A stretch of DNA of 64,000 nucleotides from Halichondria panicea (taxonomy: Eukaryota; Porifera; Demospongiae; Suberitida; Halichondriidae), in the NCBI RefSeq assembly GCF_963675165.1, contig NC_087387.1:6289058-6353057 (forward strand), given 5' to 3'. This document shows, piece after piece, positions 60,540-64,000 of this stretch. Position 1 is the stretch's first letter, and each line of letters begins with the position of its first letter. A model generated the notes under the pieces. It did no database searches, was not told the DNA's origin, and saw nothing but the letters and a program-made list of their open reading frames with translations. The position numbers and the translations under genes are program-made.

Positions 60540-63500
60540 AAAACAAATGGACTATTAGTTTTGTATCAATGTTTTTGCTCGTTAAAGGAATGCAAGGTTT
60601 ATACCTTACTAGAATGTGTTGCGGATAAAAAACCTTTGCGATGAGCCAAATCAGCAGAAAAATTGACGTTCTTGAAAATTGAAGATAGTGACTATTGCAA
60701 TTTCAATTTTCGTATAATGCTATATACGAAAATTCCCACCATACGGAAATAACCCACTATATTCGGTACTTAACCAAGATCGTATCACTGTTCATATTGT
60801 AAAGATATCAGCTAACAGATGAGGAGGGGTTTCACCAAGAGCTAAGCTGCAAACTCAGAACATTCATAACAAAGTTGGCCACCATTCCCAAACTCCCTCC
60901 CTCTGTGAAGGATCTGGAAGAAGAGATATTATGACCAGCTGCTCCACAATACTCTGTAGGCTTACGCCACGCCAGATAAGAAGTACGAGTTGGGATATAA
61001 CGCCCCCTCAAAATGACTAATGCACCTAATTCACCTTTAACTAGCGAATCCATAATTGCTCATAAAAGTCATTGACTCTTTCTTTGTTGCTAACATTGTT
61101 AATTTTTTATCAATATTATTATTACAAAACCTTCATCTGTGTGATTAATGATCTTTACCAAACAAACACATTTGGCAGGGCTGCTGACTTTGCTTGCGTC
61201 TAGTGAAGTCTGCCATGCATATAGCTTTGCATGTCATTCATACACACTAGTTACAGTCACCTATTTTAACTTTCAAAAAATCACCAAAAAGACAAACCTT
61301 AAGTCTTACTGTCGTGTAAGAATTCTGCTGCTAGTAGCTTGCATTCCTTAACAATACTTGAACCATCTACCTAGTTAGACCATTCTAGCAATAGGACTTC
61401 ACAACAATAAAAAAATACATTTACGAGTGATGCTTACCAGCAAGGCATTGTATCAAAAGGGCCGGGAAGGGTCCAGATTTGCTTTAGGTATACAGCTATA
61501 TATACTTGTTTTCCCACGGGCTGGCAATATATACACACAGTTTCTAGATGTCCAACTAAAAGGAGTTCAGCTGGCGTCCTGACCTTTAACTGGTGTCCCA
61601 GCTATATGAGCTCATAGCCAGTACGCGGTATCAAATTGCGGTAACTGCATGGAGTCCCAGCCAGTACGCGGTAACTGCATGCATGGAGTCCCATGAGCTA
61701 AGTGCAGGCTGGAGTCCCAGATAGTGAACAAGTCTACTACAGTATATTACTGAGAACTTCGGAAACGAAAGATATAGGCATTGCCAGAAAGCAAATTAAA
61801 TATTAACTTTCCGCAAACCTCAACTGACAAGAAAGAGGTATACACTATATTTTATATCTCTTTGCATATGCTCCCTCTTCTTTATCTGTGATGATTAAAC
61901 TAAGTAAAAAAAGAGGGAAAAAAATAGCCGGCGTCCCGACCTTCTGCGCAAGCTAGAGTCCTAGCCAGTAACTGGAGTCCCAGTTAAGTAGTAGTCCCGA
62001 CCAGTGCACCAATACAGCCGACAACTTAGAAACGAGATGTGCAACGCATGCCGGAGTCCCGACCACCTATACTTCCGCTCCAAAGTAACAGTAAGGGATT
62101 GGCTTTGTTCACTCGATGTCAGGAACGGAAGTTAAATTTAACCACAACCACACCCCTAGAATTCTTCAGCAGTTGCACTGGGACTGGGCACAACAATATT
62201 ATGGAGGAGTAGTGGATGATGTTGAATGCCTCCTAGGGCTGCACAGCTCTACTGTACTATGAGTACCAGGACTTCAGTGAGCAAGGTGCAGGTGCAGGTG
62301 CATGGACGATGAACAGACTCACATTGTTACCAAAGTAAGTAATGACAGTAAGTTAAGAACATGTATCGTTACCGTATTCACCCGAATTACCGGGACACAA
62401 AAAAATTATTACGGCTTGCAGTGTCCCTTGCAATAGAGCAAGAAAAATTACGTTAAAGTCGAAGTGTCCCTTGTATTAGGGTGTCCCGTAGTAATTAGAA
62501 CGAATATTTCCCCATTTAAGGTACGTACACGGCCTCGATTCCAGGCCGAGGCTAGCTCTGCAGCTAAAATGTCTTTCGCAGTTTAGAAGCTGTGCATGTA
62601 CGCGGGTTCCATGTCTACAAAGTGGTGTCTTCAACCGTCAGTGACATATTACGGTGCCAGAGAGTAGAATCCAGAGAGTTTCTAAGAGTTTTGAGTGTCT
62701 ATCAGTTTTGAGTGTCTATCGAGCTGACGTTAGGGGCATGCTCTTTTTCGTTCTAATTAGATCGGGACATCTAAAAATATTTACATTTCCTGTTGTTCTT
62801 TAATATAGAGTGAAAAAAATTACGTAAGTCCGAAGTGTCCCTTAGAATAGAGTGTCCCGGTAATTCAGGTGAATACGGTAACGGTGTTTTGGAATTTTTC
62901 ATTTGATGGCATCCCACTGATTTATTGTTTTGAGCATTCAAAAGCAGTAGTTATGCCTCGAGGTGTAGCCGCACGAGGGTTACGGTAAAGCTGACAGTGT
63001 GTGTCTGTCTTGTGTGTCTGTTCCAGCTGTAACTGCTCAGTAGCTATTATTTTTTTTTTGAACTTACAGACACACCCCTTATTCCTGGATGTAATGCGCA
63101 TGCGCGCTCAATATACTACGTGTAAGAGAATCCATTTTGAACCCCAGATCCTGGCAGAAATCAATTTTCTTTGTTGAGGTCCTGGTAAGACAAACCAACC
63201 TTTTCGATAACTCTTTTTAGACTGCTTGTTATAGATATACTACTTTCTGTGATTGAATTCTGTCTTCAATACTTATCACTGTCTATGCCTTTGACAAAGG
63301 TTTGCTCCCACTGTTTGCATGGCTACAGGCCATTTAAGACGATCAATTAACTGTGGACACCCCTTTCTTGTGAAACAATCAAAGCACATTGCAAAGTATT
63401 TACCTCTTCTATAACACTCTAATATACTGTTGAGCGAAAGCAAAAACATGGCGAGAGGCATTAGCAAGCGCACGCTTGCAACACTCGTTTGATTAGCAGT

Positions 63501-64000
63501 ACTTTAAGGGACCAACTTCTATAGTCAAACACGTCTCCAAGGTACACGCGTACCCAAAGTGGGCTGTCCAGCACACATTCATGTACATGTTATTACCTTC
63601 CATCAGTTATTAATATAAGTTATTACCTTCCATTATTTGGTGTTTCCATTGAACCCAGCAACCATTCACTCGGATCAAAGAAACAAAGGCAACAAAGTTT
63701 GCAGCTCTAAAGCAAGTACTCTTGGGAAAGAAAGTGGAGACAATAAAATGTAGTAACATAATGTTCAAGAGATTATCACGGATAAAGGCACTAAGACAGG
63801 TATGTCGTCACTTTTCAAACATAATTACTATAATTAATTTCCTTATACATTTGTAGGCTAAAAAGAAATTACTGGAAGAAAACGCTCCTGCTGAGTCCAT
63901 CTATAATCTCAGCCACAAAGCAGTAAATTCTTTGTTTCACTACACGCTTTAATGAATGTACCTGCATGTAAATGCATGAGATATATAAATGATTGATTAT
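60540..64000. other. Gene-poor distal tract, copy B
   Basis: Near-identical to 26,410-29,870. It holds the GGAGTCCC repeats, the MITE at 62,367 and the left arm of the inverted repeat up to just before the CXXC-like exon. In copy B the exon AKKKLLEENAPAESIYNLSHK (about 63,858-63,922) is open. Short open frames such as 60,832-61,053 (-) and 61,148-61,351 (+) are conserved only because the DNA is nearly identical. Confidence 0.5.
62367..62883. mobile_element. MITE with 32-bp TIR, copy B
   Basis: TIRs match at 31 of 32 positions; 517 bp. Partner of 28,237-28,757. Confidence 0.83.

Larger units (their letters stand above)
33115..64000. repeat. Segmental duplication copy B
   Basis: Direct-order partner of 1-29,870. 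Clear homology starts in the (CA)n intron of the TBC gene near 33,115; the first ~50 bases of the window do not align convincingly with sequence before that point. It lacks the Penelope-like element of copy A. It carries its own insertions at about 37,741-38,310, 44,925-45,717 and 55,676-56,766. Identity is near complete for 60,500-64,000 against 26,400-29,870 and lower in the kinase and LRR genes. Confidence 0.92.

Overview
The window is metazoan nuclear DNA: AT-rich, with short GT-AG introns in consistent phase, abundant dinucleotide repeats and many small TIR elements. The gene content (a NACHT-LRR immune-receptor-like gene, a Death domain, a tyrosine-kinase-like domain next to kelch repeats, a Rab-GAP TBC gene) fits a sponge, most likely something close to Amphimedon. 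That species call is inference from protein style, not a database match.

The dominant feature is a ~33-34 kb block present twice in direct orientation: copy A (1 to at least 29,870) and copy B (~33,115 to the window end). The same cassette appears in each: 3' part of a TBC (USP6NL/RN-TRE-like) gene on +, a convergent kinase / coiled-coil / kelch gene on -, a zone of transmembrane-exon fragments and microsatellites, a 37-bp minisatellite, a NACHT-LRR gene on + followed by in-phase Death-domain exons, a ~60-bp minisatellite, and a long gene-poor tract with MITEs. Between the copies (29.9-33.1 kb) lie the second arm of a large inverted repeat, a hAT-like element and 5' exons of TBC copy B. The two copies could be a real tandem duplication or two uncollapsed haplotypes assembled head to tail; sequence alone does not settle this.

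The copies have diverged unevenly. Copy A has a damaged TBC gene (deletion with a templated patch), a 3.36-kb Penelope-like retroelement with hammerhead-ribozyme-like terminal repeats, and a NACHT-LRR gene with a nonsense codon and a frameshift. Copy B has a TBC gene whose GAP core is intact, a longer coiled coil in the kinase gene, and eight instead of five LRR super-repeats, but also two frameshifts in the NLR. The last ~3.5 kb are nearly identical between copies.

Functional reading (inference): the NACHT-LRR and Death-domain exons join in phase, predicting a NACHT-LRR-Death order instead of the usual effector-first order. The kinase and kelch exons also join in phase, predicting a kinase / coiled-coil / kelch protein. 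Both are candidate innate-sensing or signalling proteins evolving by repeat expansion inside a duplicated block.
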